DNA from: Hymenopus coronatus
Lineage: Eukaryota > Arthropoda > Insecta > Mantodea > Hymenopodidae
DNA length: 64,000 nucleotides
Direction of reading: 5' to 3'
Assembly: GCA_030762935.1 (NCBI GenBank)
Contig: CM060882.1
Location: 21,085,001-21,149,000 of the forward strand
The notes under the pieces are model-generated. The model did not search any database. It saw only the letters and a program-made list of their open reading frames with translations, and was not told the origin of the DNA. Below are positions 31,830-42,687 of this stretch, piece by piece. Every line of letters starts with the position of its first letter. Within the stretch, counting starts at the first letter, position 1. Position numbers and translations under genes: made by a program.

Positions 31830-31997
31830 GTAAGATTTTCAAGCCTTTTTGATTATTCTCTATGAATGGATTATCTGACGTGAGGTTGTTGTGCTTGAGA
31901 TCATAACACAGTAAACACTGATTTTTTTTAGGAAGGGAGGGCTTCATAACTTCATAAAATGAAACTATTATTATGGTTAATTGGTGTTTGTTTTCAG

Positions 31998-32283
31998 ATT
32001 GATATAATGAAAACTAATTGGCCTTGACTCTACTACTGGCAACATTTATATGTGCCACAGAGATCCCAAGATATTGTCACCACAACACTGAAGCTGAACA
32101 TCCGATAAGTCTATACGGGGTGGTGATGTGGCTAGCATCACGGTTCCCCATGCCTGAAAATTGGGCTTCACCGCTGACTATCGAAACTCCTCACTTTGCT
32201 CACGATGTTGTGTGGGCAAGGTTTTATACCTTTTTGATGTGTGGTATGGAACACTGGTACATTTCGTGGCCGGGAACACTATA
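31998..32283 (+). CDS. Candidate secreted-protein exon, frame-broken near the start
   Basis: After a good acceptor ('gtgtttgttttcag', ending at 31997) an ATG occurs at 32007 but hits TGA after six codons. One base out of phase, from 32018, a frame of about 88 codons is open to TAA at 32282. It starts with a typical signal-peptide core (LALTLLLATFICA) followed by a polar, Cys-containing segment (EIPRYCHHNTE). ATG plus the positively charged MKT would complete a normal signal peptide if not for the frame difference between 32009 and 32018. So the sequence is either a recently broken gene, a sequencing error, or uses an unseen upstream exon. The mature part is rich in Trp and His and matches no family I recognise. 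Confidence 0.4.
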
Positions 32284-32332
32284 ATCAGGGTTCACTGTAC
32301 CTGATTAGAATGAATCTACTCTTACAAAATCT

Positions 32333-32567
32333 TTTTGCCCGTCTGGTGGTAACGTGTCTGACTCACGTTCAACAGGTCACGAGATGGAATCTCGCTTAGG
32401 GTGAGTTATCCGGATAAGGTTTTTTTCGTGACTTTCCCTTATCCTAAAAAGGCGAATTTTGAGTAACTTTAAGCTTCATAGACTCCGAGATCATTTGAGC
32501 ATTATTTCACCAATTTCATTCATCGTTCGACATTACCAACCCGGTTAAAGAAGATTAAGCTACAAAA
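32333..32567 (+). mobile_element. SINE-C, complete head
   Basis: 'cgtctggtggtaacgtgtctgactcacgttcaacaggtcacgag' is a tRNA-like A-box half; the B box is mutated ('agatggaatctcg'). Body 'gttatccggataaggtttttttcgtgactttcccttatcc', tail 'cattcatcgttcgacattaccaacccggttaaag'. Confidence 0.8.
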
Positions 32568-32568
32568 A

Positions 32569-33241
32569 CCTGGTGTGTTCCATTCACATTACTTTCTCTA
32601 CATCTCTGCAACAAAACATTGTTAAAACACTTATGCTTCTATTTACTTCACGCTAATCGAGAAAAATTTAACAGAAATAGTCTAATTAATTGCTTCCTTG
32701 TAAGAAGAAGCAAAATAAGGGAGTACCGTAGGCTAAAGTGATAGTCAAAAGCTGGTTGCTATGTGACTAAGGTTCCTTTACTTGTATGGAATGGAGCTGC
32801 AAAATCCCTGTATGTGAAAAGTGTGTTTTTAAGGCTAAAAGCAGAAACAAGGAATATCTCAAAAACGATAAATTATGTGTTTTAACCTGCTTTACATTTT
32901 TTGTGTTGTGTGTTTATATCCATGCCTTAAGGTTTAGCAGTTGGGAAAAATTCGGTAAAATTGATCCAGAATAAAGTTCTCTTCAGAGGCTATTCCCAGA
33001 AAATTTAAGATATATATTTTATTTATGAGGTAAATATCTTTACTATACGATATTTTAATCAAAATCGTTAGAGCCAATTTTAAGAAAATCAAAATTTTGG
33101 ACAAAGGTTCCATGTAAAGGGTAGTAGGGGGTTGGGAGATTTTTCTCAAAATCTTAGTGTCGTATCCCTGGAAGATAAGAAACTTATATACCAAGTTTTG
33201 TATTTTACCAACTTTTCATTTTTGAGCTATGGTGCTCATAG

Positions 33242-33273
<32 letters not shown>

Positions 33274-33412
33274 ACATACGGGCCTTCCTCTGAAAATGAT
33301 TTTTTTGGTTACAGGGGACCCTAAAACATGTATAAACATTGGTATCCAATTTTTGGGTGGAGTGCAACACCTTGTCTATACACTATGTATATAGTACGTG
33401 TAGAGAAAGTAA
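32569..33412 (+). mobile_element. HLE copy, full length, subfamily 1
   Basis: 5' 'cctggtgtgttccattcacattac'; 3' 'gtctatacactatgtatatagtacgtgtagagaaagtaaaa'. The CA tract is at 33241-33276. It abuts the SINE-C tail. Confidence 0.88.
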
Positions 33413-33769
33413 AAATAAACAAATTACCTATTTAATTAATTAATAAAAAAGCTCTTTTCCTATCTTGCATTCTCTTTGCCTAAGCAGGACGGAATACAGA
33501 AAACAAACAAAAGCCCATAAGTGCTAGAAAATTTAAATCTTTAAGGAACACTTCGAAAATATTAACTCCAAAAAAGTATGTCTTTGACACACATTGTATG
33601 TTTTAACGAGATCTCCTTTTTTACTTTCTTTAGCACGTATGTACAAAATAAAATATGTAAAAGAACATCCTGACGTATATTGCAGAACTTATAATTTATT
33701 TGCTACTTTTATAAACTTGTCATACATTATTTTACAGATGTTACTTATATACTAATAGATAACCTAAAA
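33413..33769. other. Spacer with degraded HLE pieces
   Basis: About 33530-33620 ('ctttaaggaacacttcgaaaatattaactcc...catTGTATGTTTTAACGAGATC') is a degraded plus-strand internal HLE segment, followed at 33628 by a minus-strand 3' end remnant ('ttttactttctttagcacgtatgtac'). The remainder is unique. Confidence 0.5.
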
Positions 33770-34592
33770 TCTGCTGTGTTCCATTCACATGACTGTAACA
33801 AATTATTGTTAAAGGCATATTCTTCTATATACTTTATGATAATCGAGATAAACATTAGCAGAAATTGTCTTAATTATTTGCTTCCTTGTAAGTAGGAGGA
33901 AAATAGAGGTTTACAATAGGCTAAAGTGATAATCAAATATTTTAAAAATAGGTTGAAATCTGTTCTATGCAGGGTCAGGAGTTTACAGCTTTCCGTGTGA
34001 GAAAAGTTTAAGTATTTTAAATCTGAAACAAACAACAAAGAATATCTCAGAAATGCTCAGTTTGACGAACAAAAAAACATATACGACATAAATTGCGTGT
34101 TTTAACGTCATCTACATTTTTGTGTAGTACGTTTTTATCTATCTCTTACGGTTTGCCAGTTACAAAAATTTCAGAAAAATTCATTCAGAACAGAGTTTTT
34201 TAGAGGCTATTACAAGAAAATTCAAGATTGCAGTTTATTTGCAATATAATTAGATTTAATATAGGGTATTTTAATCAAAATCGTTACAGCTGTTTTTGAG
34301 AAAATCAAAATTATCTAATCTTTTTCCGTGTAAAAGGTAGTTTGGGCTGAGGTAATTTTTCTGAAAATCTTCGTGTAGCATCTCTGGAAGATGCTAAACT
34401 TAAATCCCAAGTTTGGTATTTTACCGACGTTACGTTTTTGAGTTATTTTGTTCAAAGGCACAAGCACACACAGACCTTTTTGGATTCAGGACGACTCAAA
34501 AAAGTATTTCCGGTGAAATCTCGGTATCGATTTTTTGGTACAGTACAATAGCTTCTCTGTATATTATTTACATAGTGCGTGTAGAGAAATTA
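33770..34592 (+). mobile_element. HLE copy, full length, subfamily 1
   Basis: 5' 'tctgctgtgttccattcacatgac' with the CTTTCTCTACATC part deleted; 3' 'tctctgtatattatttacatagtgcgtgtagagaaatta'. The microsatellite is reduced to 'cacaagcacacacagacc'. Confidence 0.85.
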
Positions 34593-34979
34593 ATTAATTA
34601 ATCAATCAATACAAAGTGAAGCAAATTAATATAATATAAGTGAGTGAAGTAAATTCCAGTAGTAATATCATTTTCACTCACACTAAGTACAGTAACACAA
34701 TTAATTGGCAGCCAGTTTTTTTTTTCCCTATAAAACTATGCTATAAAGCATTAACAAAAGTGATCCTATACGACTGGTTTCCAGTAAAATATGCACTGGA
34801 ACCAGAACAATTTATTTAATTCATAGTTTCCCAATAATTACTAGACATTGCAGTGAACTATAGTAAAGTGGATTTTACTCCATTTATTCTAATATCCTTT
34901 AATACTGCTCTTATATATAATTCATAAAACCCTTAATAAAAGTTGGTCCTTCAATTACTTTACGCAACTATCATAATTA
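34593..34979. other. AT-rich spacer
   Basis: No element, RNA gene or frame recognised. Confidence 0.35.
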
Positions 34980-35754
34980 TCTGATGTGTTCCATTCACAT
35001 GACTTTCTCTACATCTCTGCAAAAAATTATTGTTAAAAAGCTTATTGTTCTATTTGCTTAATGTTAAACGAAAAAAATAGCAGAAATAAGTAGAAGCGAA
35101 ATAAGGGAGTACCATACGTTAGTCAAAAGCTGGTTGCTATGTGATTGAATTTCCTTTGTTTGTATGGACAGGAATTGACAAATTCCTGTGTGAGAAAAGT
35201 ATTAGTTTTTAATGCTGCAACCAAAAACAAGGAATATACCAAAAACGATCAACTCTATGAAAAAAAAATGCATATAACATAAAAGTGCTCTACATTTTTA
35301 TGTGGTAAGTTTTTTTCCATCTCTTGCGGTTTATGCAAAATTCAGTAACATTCATCCAGAATAAAGTAGTCTTCAGAGGCTATTCCCAGAAAATTCTAGA
35401 TATACACATCTTTAATATACGATATTTTAATCAAAGTTGTTAGAGCCATTTTTGAGAAAATCAAAATTTTCGAAAAGATTTCCACGTAAAGAGTAGATGG
35501 GGTGGGGGATTTTCTTGAAAATCTTCGTGTCGCATCCTTGGAAGACACCAATCTTAAATACCAAGTTTGTTATTTAACGGTCTTTTCATTTTTGAGCTAT
35601 GCTGTCCACAGACACACACACATACACATAGACAGACAGACACGGGCAATTTTCAAAACATATATTTCCGGTGAAATCTCGATATCGAATTTTTGTGTGC
35701 AATACAATACCTTCTCTATACACTATATACCTATTACGTATAGAGAGAGTAAAA
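34980..35754 (+). mobile_element. HLE copy, full length, subfamily 1
   Basis: Sharp 5' end TCTGATGTGTTCCATTCACATG; 3' 'ctctatacactatatacctattacgtatagagagagtaaaa'. Small internal deletions explain its short length. The CA tract is at 35611-35642. Confidence 0.9.
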
Positions 35755-36045
35755 ATGTTCATATAAACAAAACAACGTCAATGTTCATTTAAAATCATTG
35801 GTGGCATCATTTTTTTAAGAGGGTATTACAAAGCTTGTGCACAAGTACGATAAATATCTCAATCTTTTCGGCGATTATGTTGAAAAGTAACCATAAGTGT
35901 AGAAAAGTTTTAGTAATAAAATAATTGTTTTCTATGAACTTATCTTTTATTTATAGCCTATCGGATGTTGAAAAAAACGGCTCTCGTATGTACGCTAACA
36001 ATTAATCTCTCGGTTTTGTGTTTTTTCCTCGAAATGTAAATGGTG
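35755..36045. other. Unique spacer
   Basis: AT-rich; nothing recognised. Confidence 0.3.
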
Positions 36046-36275
36046 TTTTGTTTATGGACGCTCTTTAACTGCTGTGGTTCTCAGCGTCCCATTCTATACT
36101 GGGCTCAGAGACCTCTCTATCAGGCTTGAGGTTCTTTTACGTGCCGTAAATTTACGATTCGGGACCAACGGCTTTACTTCCCTTCCGAAGGAAGCCTTGC
36201 TAGAGGAATTTTACGCCAGAAAAAATCCATCGTCCTCCACCGACCTTGGGTATATGAAGTTAGGCGACTGTTATT
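36046..36275 (-). mobile_element. SINE-E, head damaged
   Basis: Minus-strand copy: 'tttatggacgctctttaactgctgtggttctcagcgtccc', 'tctatcaggcttgaggttcttttacg', 'aacggctttacttcccttccgaaggaagcc'. The B box is mutated and the A box is not visible. Confidence 0.8.
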
Positions 36276-36299
36276 ACTTCGTCTACAATATTTTATAAG

Positions 36300-36757
36300 T
36301 AGGGTAAGTATTGCATTCCGCCTTAAAATTCAATGTCGAGGAAATAAAATAAGGTATTATATTGCATCCAAAAATTCGTTCCTGCGACTTCACCAGAAAT
36401 ACATGTTTTTATATCCCCTGAATCCAAGAATTCACTTTTGGAATAATGTCCGTTTGTTTTTCAACCTTCTACCTCTGAGTCTGTCTGTCTGTCCGTCTGT
36501 CTGTCTGTGGGTGTTTGTGGACAGCATGGCTTAAAAAGGATTTGCCAACTCCTGTCCTTACAAACAAAGGAACTTCAATTACATAGCAACCAGCTTTTGA
36601 CTATCACTTTAACCTATGGTACGCCCTTATTTCACTTCTACTTACAAGGAAGCAAGTAATAAGACTATTTCTGCTAATTTTTTTCAATTAGCATGAAGCA
36701 AATACAATAATTTGGAACAATAATTTGTAACAGAGATGTAGAGAAAGTAATGTGATC
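36300..36757 (-). mobile_element. HLE copy, large internal deletion
   Basis: The 3' part ('ggtattatattgcatccaaaaattcg') carries a (GTCT)n-type microsatellite at 36479-36510. It then jumps from 'ggacagcatggcttaaaaa' to the 5' third ('ggatttgccaactcctgtcc...agagatgtagagaaagtaatgtg'). Confidence 0.75.
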
Positions 36758-36937
36758 ATCTTTTTTGGCTGTAAGGAACCAGCCCCCGATCTTTGTGAAA
36801 GTATTTTTGAATCATCCTGTATAGCGGAGCCGCCACGCTCCGAGTTCAGTTTAAATAAAGTGTTATAGGGTAACATTGCATGTTCATCATACGCAGGGTT
36901 GCCAGACTATGGGTATTTAAGAAACAGCTGTTATTTT
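36758..36937. other. Unique spacer
   Basis: 'tttaaataaagtgttataggg' contains AATAAA but nothing links it to a gene. Confidence 0.3.
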
Positions 36938-37677
36938 TAATGTCTCCAGCCCCGTGTGTACAATGTATATAGGGATAGAGGAGGTATTGTATTCCACCCA
37001 AATTTTTTGGTGTCGAATTTCATCGGAAATATATGTTTGAGGTTTCTTGCGTGTGAAAAAAGCATTTTTAGAAAAAGATCCATGAGTGTGCGTCTGTGGA
37101 CGGCATAGCTCAAAAACGCAAATACCGTTAAATACCAACTTGGTTTTTTAGGTTTATGGTCTTCCAAGGATGCGACACGAAGATTTTCGAGGAAAATCTG
37201 CGCACCACAAAATACACTTTACATGCGAAAATTTTCGAAAATGTTGATTTTCTAAAAAATGGCTCTAATGATTTGGATTAATATCACGTATATTAAAGCT
37301 ATTTACATTTATAATAAAATGTATGTCTTAAATTTTCTGGGAATAACCTCTGAAGACCTGCTTATTCTGGATGAATTTTGCCAAATGTTGCTTAACTGCT
37401 AAACTGTAAGAGATAGACAAAATCGTAGTACATAAAAATGTAGATCTCGTCAAAACAACCCTTTATATTTTTGTTGTGAGGGTAATCGTTTCCGGGATAT
37501 TGCTTGTTATTGGTTTTAATTGTGAAGTACTTATACCTTTCTCAGACAGGAATCCCTTAGTAATAAGAACATTCTGCTAATGTTTATTTCGATTAGCATT
37601 TTGTGGCAAGAAGAATAATCTTTTGTAATAAGTTAGCAGAGCAGCTAGAGTAAGTCATGAAAGTGTAACACATCACA
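36938..37677 (-). mobile_element. HLE copy, full length, subfamily 2
   Basis: Minus strand. The 3' end 'CAGCCCCGTGTGTACAATGTATATAGGGATAG' has the subfamily 2 stem; the 5' tip 'gcagctagagtaagtcatgaaagtgtaacacatca' has the matching AGC-type subterminal repeat. The internal A-tract region is deleted. Confidence 0.85.
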
Positions 37678-37785
37678 CTTTTAGAGAAAGATCCGTGGGT
37701 CTGTGAGTGTGTGTGTCTGTCTGTGGACAGCATAGCTGAAAATGAAAATACCGTTAAATACCAAACTTGGTATTTAGATTTAGTA
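37678..37785 (-). mobile_element. HLE piece left of the mariner insertion
   Basis: 'tttagagaaagatccgtggg', GT microsatellite 37709-37730, then 'aaataccaaacttggtatttagatttagta', broken at the TA target. Confidence 0.85.
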
Positions 37786-38885
37786 CTAGGGCAGGGTGAT
37801 AAATCCCGGGCCTCTCAATGAAAACAACATTTAAGGAAATGGTTTTATTTCTCAACATAATCTCCAGAAAAGCTAATACATTTGCCATGTCGATATTCTA
37901 ATTTAATTAAACCATCTCTGTAGTGCGATTTACCAAGGTCCTAAAAATAGATGTTTACCGCATCAATAACCTCCTCGTTGATATGAAATCTTCGGCTTCC
38001 AAGACATTTGTTGAGGTTTGGGAACAGGTGGTAGTCACTGGGTGCTAGAACTGGTGAATAGGGTGGATGTTCAAGCAATTCCAACTTTCATTCGCACATT
38101 TTTCCTATTGCAATGACTGAACGATGGGCCGGAGCATTGTCGTGATGAAACAAGATTTTTTTTTTTTTTTTTTTGCCAAATGGGGTAATTTTCTTTTCAC
38201 CTAATCACGCAAACATTGCAATAAGCTTGAGTACTAGTCACCAGTGATGCTTTTACCCTTTTCCAAGTAAACAAAAAATAATTCCCTGTGCATCCCAGAA
38301 AACACCCGCCATAACCTTGTTAGCTGACAAAATTGAATTTGCATTTTCTTGAAGTTGGCTCACCTGGCGCAATCTATACTTTGACTGTGATTTACTTTCT
38401 AGAGTGTAGTGATGTAACCAAGTTTCAGACCTTAACAAAGTCCAAAATATTACTTAAAAGAATACCTTCACGTTCTTTTGATATGTTTACAGTCTCTGCA
38501 GTCTCAAACATTTTTAATCTGGTGGTCTTCCAGTACTAGATGGTGGATTTTTTCAATGATCTCTGGAGCTGTCACTTCTACAGGGCGTCCAGAGCGAGGC
38601 TCATCACTAGTGCTCATACGTCCCATTGCAACACACCTTTTAATCATTGAATATGAAGGGGCAGAGTCTTTCAATGTACTGTCCATTTCCTCCTTGATTT
38701 CTTTCCTTTCAAATGGAAGTATTTAATCACTGCTCGTTTTTCCAAATCCTCCATTTTCGTGAAAATGCTGTCATTCGAAAGCTAAATTGACCTGTAATCA
38801 CGGATACAAGCTGGTCTAGAGTTAAACTATACGATGCTACCGTCTAACTGGCCTAGTGCGCCCGGGATTTATCAGCCAACCCTCG
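37786..38885 (-). mobile_element. mariner element with both inverted repeats
   Basis: A TA target duplication (37784-37785 and 38886-38887) flanks inverted repeats CTAGGGCAGGGTGATAAATC (left, 3' end) and the inverse of CGAGGGTTGGCTGATAAATC (right, 5' end). The target is the HLE sequence 'tttagtatcttcc', which is restored on removing the insert. At 1.1 kb it is shorter than a typical 1.3-kb mariner. A T(18) tract lies at 38157-38174. Confidence 0.92.
37990..38756 (-). pseudogene. mariner transposase (dead)
   Basis: Minus strand from ATG at 38756 (MEDLEKRAVIKYFHLKG in fragments). It contains 'SAPSYSMIKRCV', 'DEPRSGRPVEVTAPEI', then a deletion and a frame change; the block 'ETWLHHYTLESKSQSK' has Ser in place of the first catalytic Asp. 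The second block is around 38130 (HHDNAPAHRS-like, minus strand) and the third around 38040 (SPVLAPSDYHLFPNL-like). It is closely related to the copy at 14663 but deleted at different places, so both descend from one active ancestor. Confidence 0.85.
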
Positions 38886-38985
38886 TATCTTCCAAAGATG
38901 CGACACGAATATTTTCAACCACAAACTACCCTTTATATGGAAAATTTTTCGAAAATCATTATTCTTTATAGTTTCGTGTACGGTA
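38886..38985 (-). mobile_element. HLE piece right of the mariner insertion
   Basis: 'tatcttccaaagatgcgacacgaatattttc...aactaccctttatatggaaaatttttcgaaaatc', continuing 37678-37785. It is truncated after that. Confidence 0.85.
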
Positions 38986-39224
38986 TAATATAGTTACTGA
39001 AATGCAAATGCTTCTAGTTTCAGTCTTCCATGCTGGGAAGCAACGCCACAACTCCAACGAACATGGAATCTGGGTATGTATTCATGTTTGGAAAAAATGT
39101 CTCCAAAAAGGGGAACGCTTAAAAATCGCGTAGGTGCAACTAAGAAAAATATTTACACAACATTAACACATTTTCATTTGGAATAGAAATCTAAATAATA
39201 AAAACATACGCTATTTTTCAAAAC
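38986..39224. other. Unique spacer
   Basis: No recognisable feature. Confidence 0.3.
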
Positions 39225-39934
39225 CTTCACATGACATTCTCAATATCTCTGCAACAAATTATTCTATTTACTTCATCTCATCGAGAAAAAATTAGCAAAA
39301 ATGGTCTTATTACTGGCTTCCTTGTTAGTAGAAGCGAAATAAGGGAGAACCATAGGTTAAAGTGATAGTCAAAAGCTGGTTGTTATGTGACTGAAGTTCC
39401 TTTGTTTGTATGGACAGAAGTTGACAAATTTCTGTATCAGAAAGGTATGTTTTTCAAAGCTGAAACAAAAAAAAAACAAAAAAAAAAAAAAGGATTATCT
39501 AAATAACGATCAACTCCACGAAGCAAAAAAAAAAAAAATGCATATAACTTAAATGAGTTTTAACGTGCTAAAATTTTTTGTGTGGTAAGTTTTTGTCCAT
39601 CTCTTATGGCTTAGCAGTTATGCACAAAGTTCCAATAAAGGGTAGTTGGGGGTGGGAGGATTTTCTTGAAAATCTTCGTGTTGCATCCTTGGAAGATACC
39701 AAGTTTGATATTTAACGGTCTTTTCGTTTTTGAGCTATGTTCCCCACAGACACATACACACACATACACATAGACACACGCACAGACACACAGGGACATG
39801 TTTCTAAAAATTGTTTTTTTTATTCAGGTGGTCTCAAGGCATGTATTTCCGGTGAAACTTGGTTTTCCTTTTTTTGGATGCAATACAATACTTTCTCTAT
39901 ACACTTTGCACGTAGTACGTATAGAGAAAGTAAA
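39225..39934 (+). mobile_element. HLE copy, internal deletion
   Basis: The 5' tip is reduced to 'cttcacatgacattctcaatatc'. Sequence jumps at 39622 from 'gcagttatgcacaaa' to 'gttccaataaagggtag'. The 3' end 'ctctatacactttgcacgtagtacgtatagagaaagtaaaa' is good. The microsatellite is at 39748-39792. Confidence 0.85.
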
Positions 39935-39966
39935 AATGATTAACCTGGCGTTCTATACCTACAGTA

Positions 39967-40047
39967 CGAGTTGTTTTACAAGTCAAAGCCGCGGAAATGG
40001 TCATTGAAGTTAAACAATAAAAAACAAAACAAAAAAAAAACAAAAAA
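39967..40047 (+). mobile_element. SINE-B tail fragment
   Basis: 'tacaagtcaaagccgcggaaatggtcattgaagttaaac' matches the SINE-B 3' region near 44735-44770 ('cacaagtgaaagcccccgatatgaccattgatgttaaag'), followed by an A-rich tail. Confidence 0.6.
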
Positions 40048-40408
40048 ACGGACGACTGCCTATGTGGCAAAGTACAAGTATTTTAAAATTGAAAGCAAAA
40101 TATGGAATGTTTTGGAAACGATTATTAGTTATACACATAAAGTATAAAGGACATATATTGTGTGTTTTAATGAGATCTTCATTATTTTTGCAATAAGTTA
40201 TTGATAATCTCTTATGGTTAACCGGTTATGCAAAAGCCTTCCGGATGGAAGATGTCTTCAGAGGCTATTTCCAGGAAAATCAAAATGTACATTTTATTTT
40301 TATGTAAATATCTTTAGAATACGGCATTTTAATCAAAATCGTTGATGCCAGTTTTAAGAAAATCAAAATGCTCGAACATTTTCCTTGTAAAGTTTGGGGT
40401 GGTGGGAC
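40048..40408 (+). mobile_element. HLE internal piece, left of a Penelope-like insertion
   Basis: 'cggacgactgcctatgtggcaaag' to 'ctcgaacattttccttgtaaagtttggggtggtggg'. Continuation with CA tract and 3' block is at 42211-42416. Confidence 0.75.
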
Positions 40409-41043
40409 TGGAAGCTATTAAACTTAGTATACACAAGCTTTCCTCCCGCACATCAGACCATATTGAAAAATTACCGCAACGCCACAACGTTGACACTGTC
40501 TTCAAGCCAACCAAACAGATCTGTAACAATCTCCATTCAGCCAAAGACCCTAGGGAGTATACAGAATACCATGTTCATGCGGCAAAGTGTATATTGGAAC
40601 CACACAACGAAGCGTAAAAACTCGCATCAACGAGCACAAAACCAATTGTCGCTTGGGTCAGACGGAAAAATCAGCAGTTGCAAACCAGGGGAACATAGCA
40701 TCCAGTATAAAGACACAGATATTCTAGCATTAACCTCCCATTACTACTCTCGTTTTTACCGGGAAGCTATTGAAATACAGAAGCATAGAAATAACATCAA
40801 TCGCAAAGAAGAAGGCAGAATATGGCAAACGGTACTAACCAAAGTCAAATTCAAGAGCTCCAAACGAGCCAATCAGACACCAGCAGAGCACAGCACTCCG
40901 CCGACAGAAGTCCAGCCGACCGCCAACCCGAACCAATCACCACACGCCTCCCCACCGGCCGCTGATATAAATACTGCGGTCCACAGTGCAACCAGCACAG
41001 AACCTGCAAATTCTACAAAACAAAGCACTCCGAATCATCACTA
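40409..41043 (+). pseudogene. Penelope-like protein, GIY-YIG endonuclease domain
   Basis: Penelope-like elements pair a reverse transcriptase with a GIY-YIG nuclease that nicks the target. Visible here: the linker FKPTKQICNNLHSAKDP (frame of 40342), the nuclease start GVYRIPCSCGKVYIG (40554-40598, next frame; GVY and YIG are the two signature motifs), then QRSVKTRINEHK and NCRLGQTEKSAVA. The third frame (to 41043) carries DTDILALTSHYYSRFYREAIEI and KHRNNINRKEEGRIW, the conserved C-terminal part with the catalytic Glu region. Two frameshifts split the domain, so it is inactive as it stands. A Pro/Thr/Ser-rich tail follows. The reverse transcriptase is missing. Confidence 0.82.
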
Positions 41044-41100
41044 AGGTCCCCAAGACAGTCCCATTGGATTTGCTACACGACGACACCAAGGTATATACCA
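40409..41100 (+). mobile_element. Penelope-like retroelement, 5'-truncated
   Basis: Only the C-terminal end of the protein and some 3' sequence are present, the usual outcome of incomplete retroposition. It sits inside an HLE copy, 40408 and about 42211 being the two sides; the exact 3' border cannot be placed. The inserted block continues with unassigned sequence to 42210. Confidence 0.75.
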
Positions 41101-42210
41101 TAGAGCAGCCAGGCCAGAAAAAGCTATAATCCGGCAATACAAGAACTAGGTCAATATGACACAACCATAGATAAGCACAAGAGACCACTATCGCTGGTCG
41201 ACCGCACAATTCCACTAAACAGACATACTGCCGACGATGACGTAACTACACTTAAATACCAGAATCACCTCATACCACCCTAATTCAATTGCAAGCACAG
41301 GTGCCCAATAAGTCCCCGGGTGGATGACATCCCCTGCTAGGGGTGAGAGGGCAGCCCCAAACTGAGGACGACCAAGCGCTTCATTGGAAAGGACAGGCAT
41401 GTACAGATTCTTATTAATCTCTTATTTCTCCAGCAGGTGTTGTAATTAAAACATAAAAGAAAAATTAAAAAAAATAACAGAAAATAATAATAAAATATAT
41501 ATATACAAATAAATCAATATATATGTGTACAAAAAAAGTGAAATAGATGTGTATTCGGATAAGAACTTGCTATGACATGAAACTGTGTATTTATTTTTCC
41601 CGCTTGTACATACCCATCCCAACCTGTTTCCCAAGTATGTTTTTTCAGGACCATCAGTAACCAGTTGAGGAGCAGATTCAATGGTGACCCCCTCTTCGGT
41701 TCCAGCCACAATAGAAGGTAATGTATACCATAATTATTTCTCTTAGCATGGTACCTAGCTTATCTCCTATAGCATGAGCATGAAATACCTCCACTAACTC
41801 CTGGCCTGGGCATCTGCCAAGGCCAGTACCTACTCCCCACTCTGTCTGCATACTCCCTTGTATGCGGGCGCCTTTTTAGTAATCACCCACTAATATTCGG
41901 TTTGCTTCGGCGGTACCGGACACCACCATTACCTAATCTTCCCATCCATCACTGTAGTGTAGCTAGTGCATGGAAGGGGAGACGATGTAGATCCCCTTCT
42001 GATGATCGTCACCAGGTGAAAAAAAAAAAAAGAAAAAAAAAAGCAACCAGCACAGTCGCAGTTGAAACGTCCACTAGAACACTTCGGCCTCGCCGCTGCC
42101 ACCGAAGATGTCTGCCGTAGTCGCAAACGAAACGTCTGGGAAGAAGAAGGAGGAGCCCAGTAGACCACGGCCCACAAGCTCGGATTATACTCCAGCCAGT
42201 ATTATTATAT
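41101..42210. other. Unassigned inserted block downstream of the Penelope-like element
   Basis: It includes 'cgcaaacgaaacgtctgggaagaagaaggaggagcc' near 42124, which could be the outer part of the same element. It also has an A-rich tract at 41450-41540, A-rich runs at 42019-42041, and a 69-bp segment with splice-like borders (41649-41717). It contains no continuous frame I can assign. Confidence 0.35.
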
Positions 42211-42416
42211 ACATACTTTGGTTTTTATCGAAATTTTCGTTGTTCAGTTATGTTGTACACACACACATTCACACGAGAAGGAAGGACAGGGACATACACG
42301 GACAGATCTGTATGTAAAACTTGTTTTGTGTTTTGGATTCAGGAGTCTCAAAACATTTATTTCCGATGTAAGCTTGGTATTGACTTTTTAGATGGAAAAA
42401 CGTGCTGGAGAAAATA
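42211..42416 (+). mobile_element. HLE piece, right of the Penelope-like insertion
   Basis: 'tacatactttggtttttatcg', CA tract 42257-42272, 'ttggattcaggagtctcaaaacatttatttccgatg' and a short degenerate 3' end. It continues 40048-40408. Confidence 0.7.
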
Positions 42417-42464
42417 AAAAATATTTGTTTTATCGCTTTATAAATTCAACATACACATTTTATG

Positions 42465-42687
42465 TATATGGCTCTAACGATTTTGATCAAAATATAGCAT
42501 CTTAAAGATATTTACATGAAGAGTAAAGTGTATATCTTGAATTTTCTGGGAATAGCGTCTGAAGGCATCTTTATCTTGGATGAATTTTGCGGAATTTTGC
42601 ATAAGTGGTAAACAATAAGAGATAGACAAAAACTTGCTTGACAAAAATGTAGGACTCTTTAAAGTACACGATATATGTTATATACAT
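42465..42687 (-). mobile_element. HLE internal fragment
   Basis: 'atggctctaacgattttgatcaaaat' to 'gttatatacattt' on the minus strand; it breaks at the internal A/T-tract where the next copy begins. Confidence 0.75.

Noticed and set aside
41649..41717. A 69-bp segment with 'ttttttcag' before and 'gtaatg' after, open in one frame
   Set aside because: It lies in the unassigned part of the Penelope-like insertion and has no partner exon; splice-like borders this short occur by chance.
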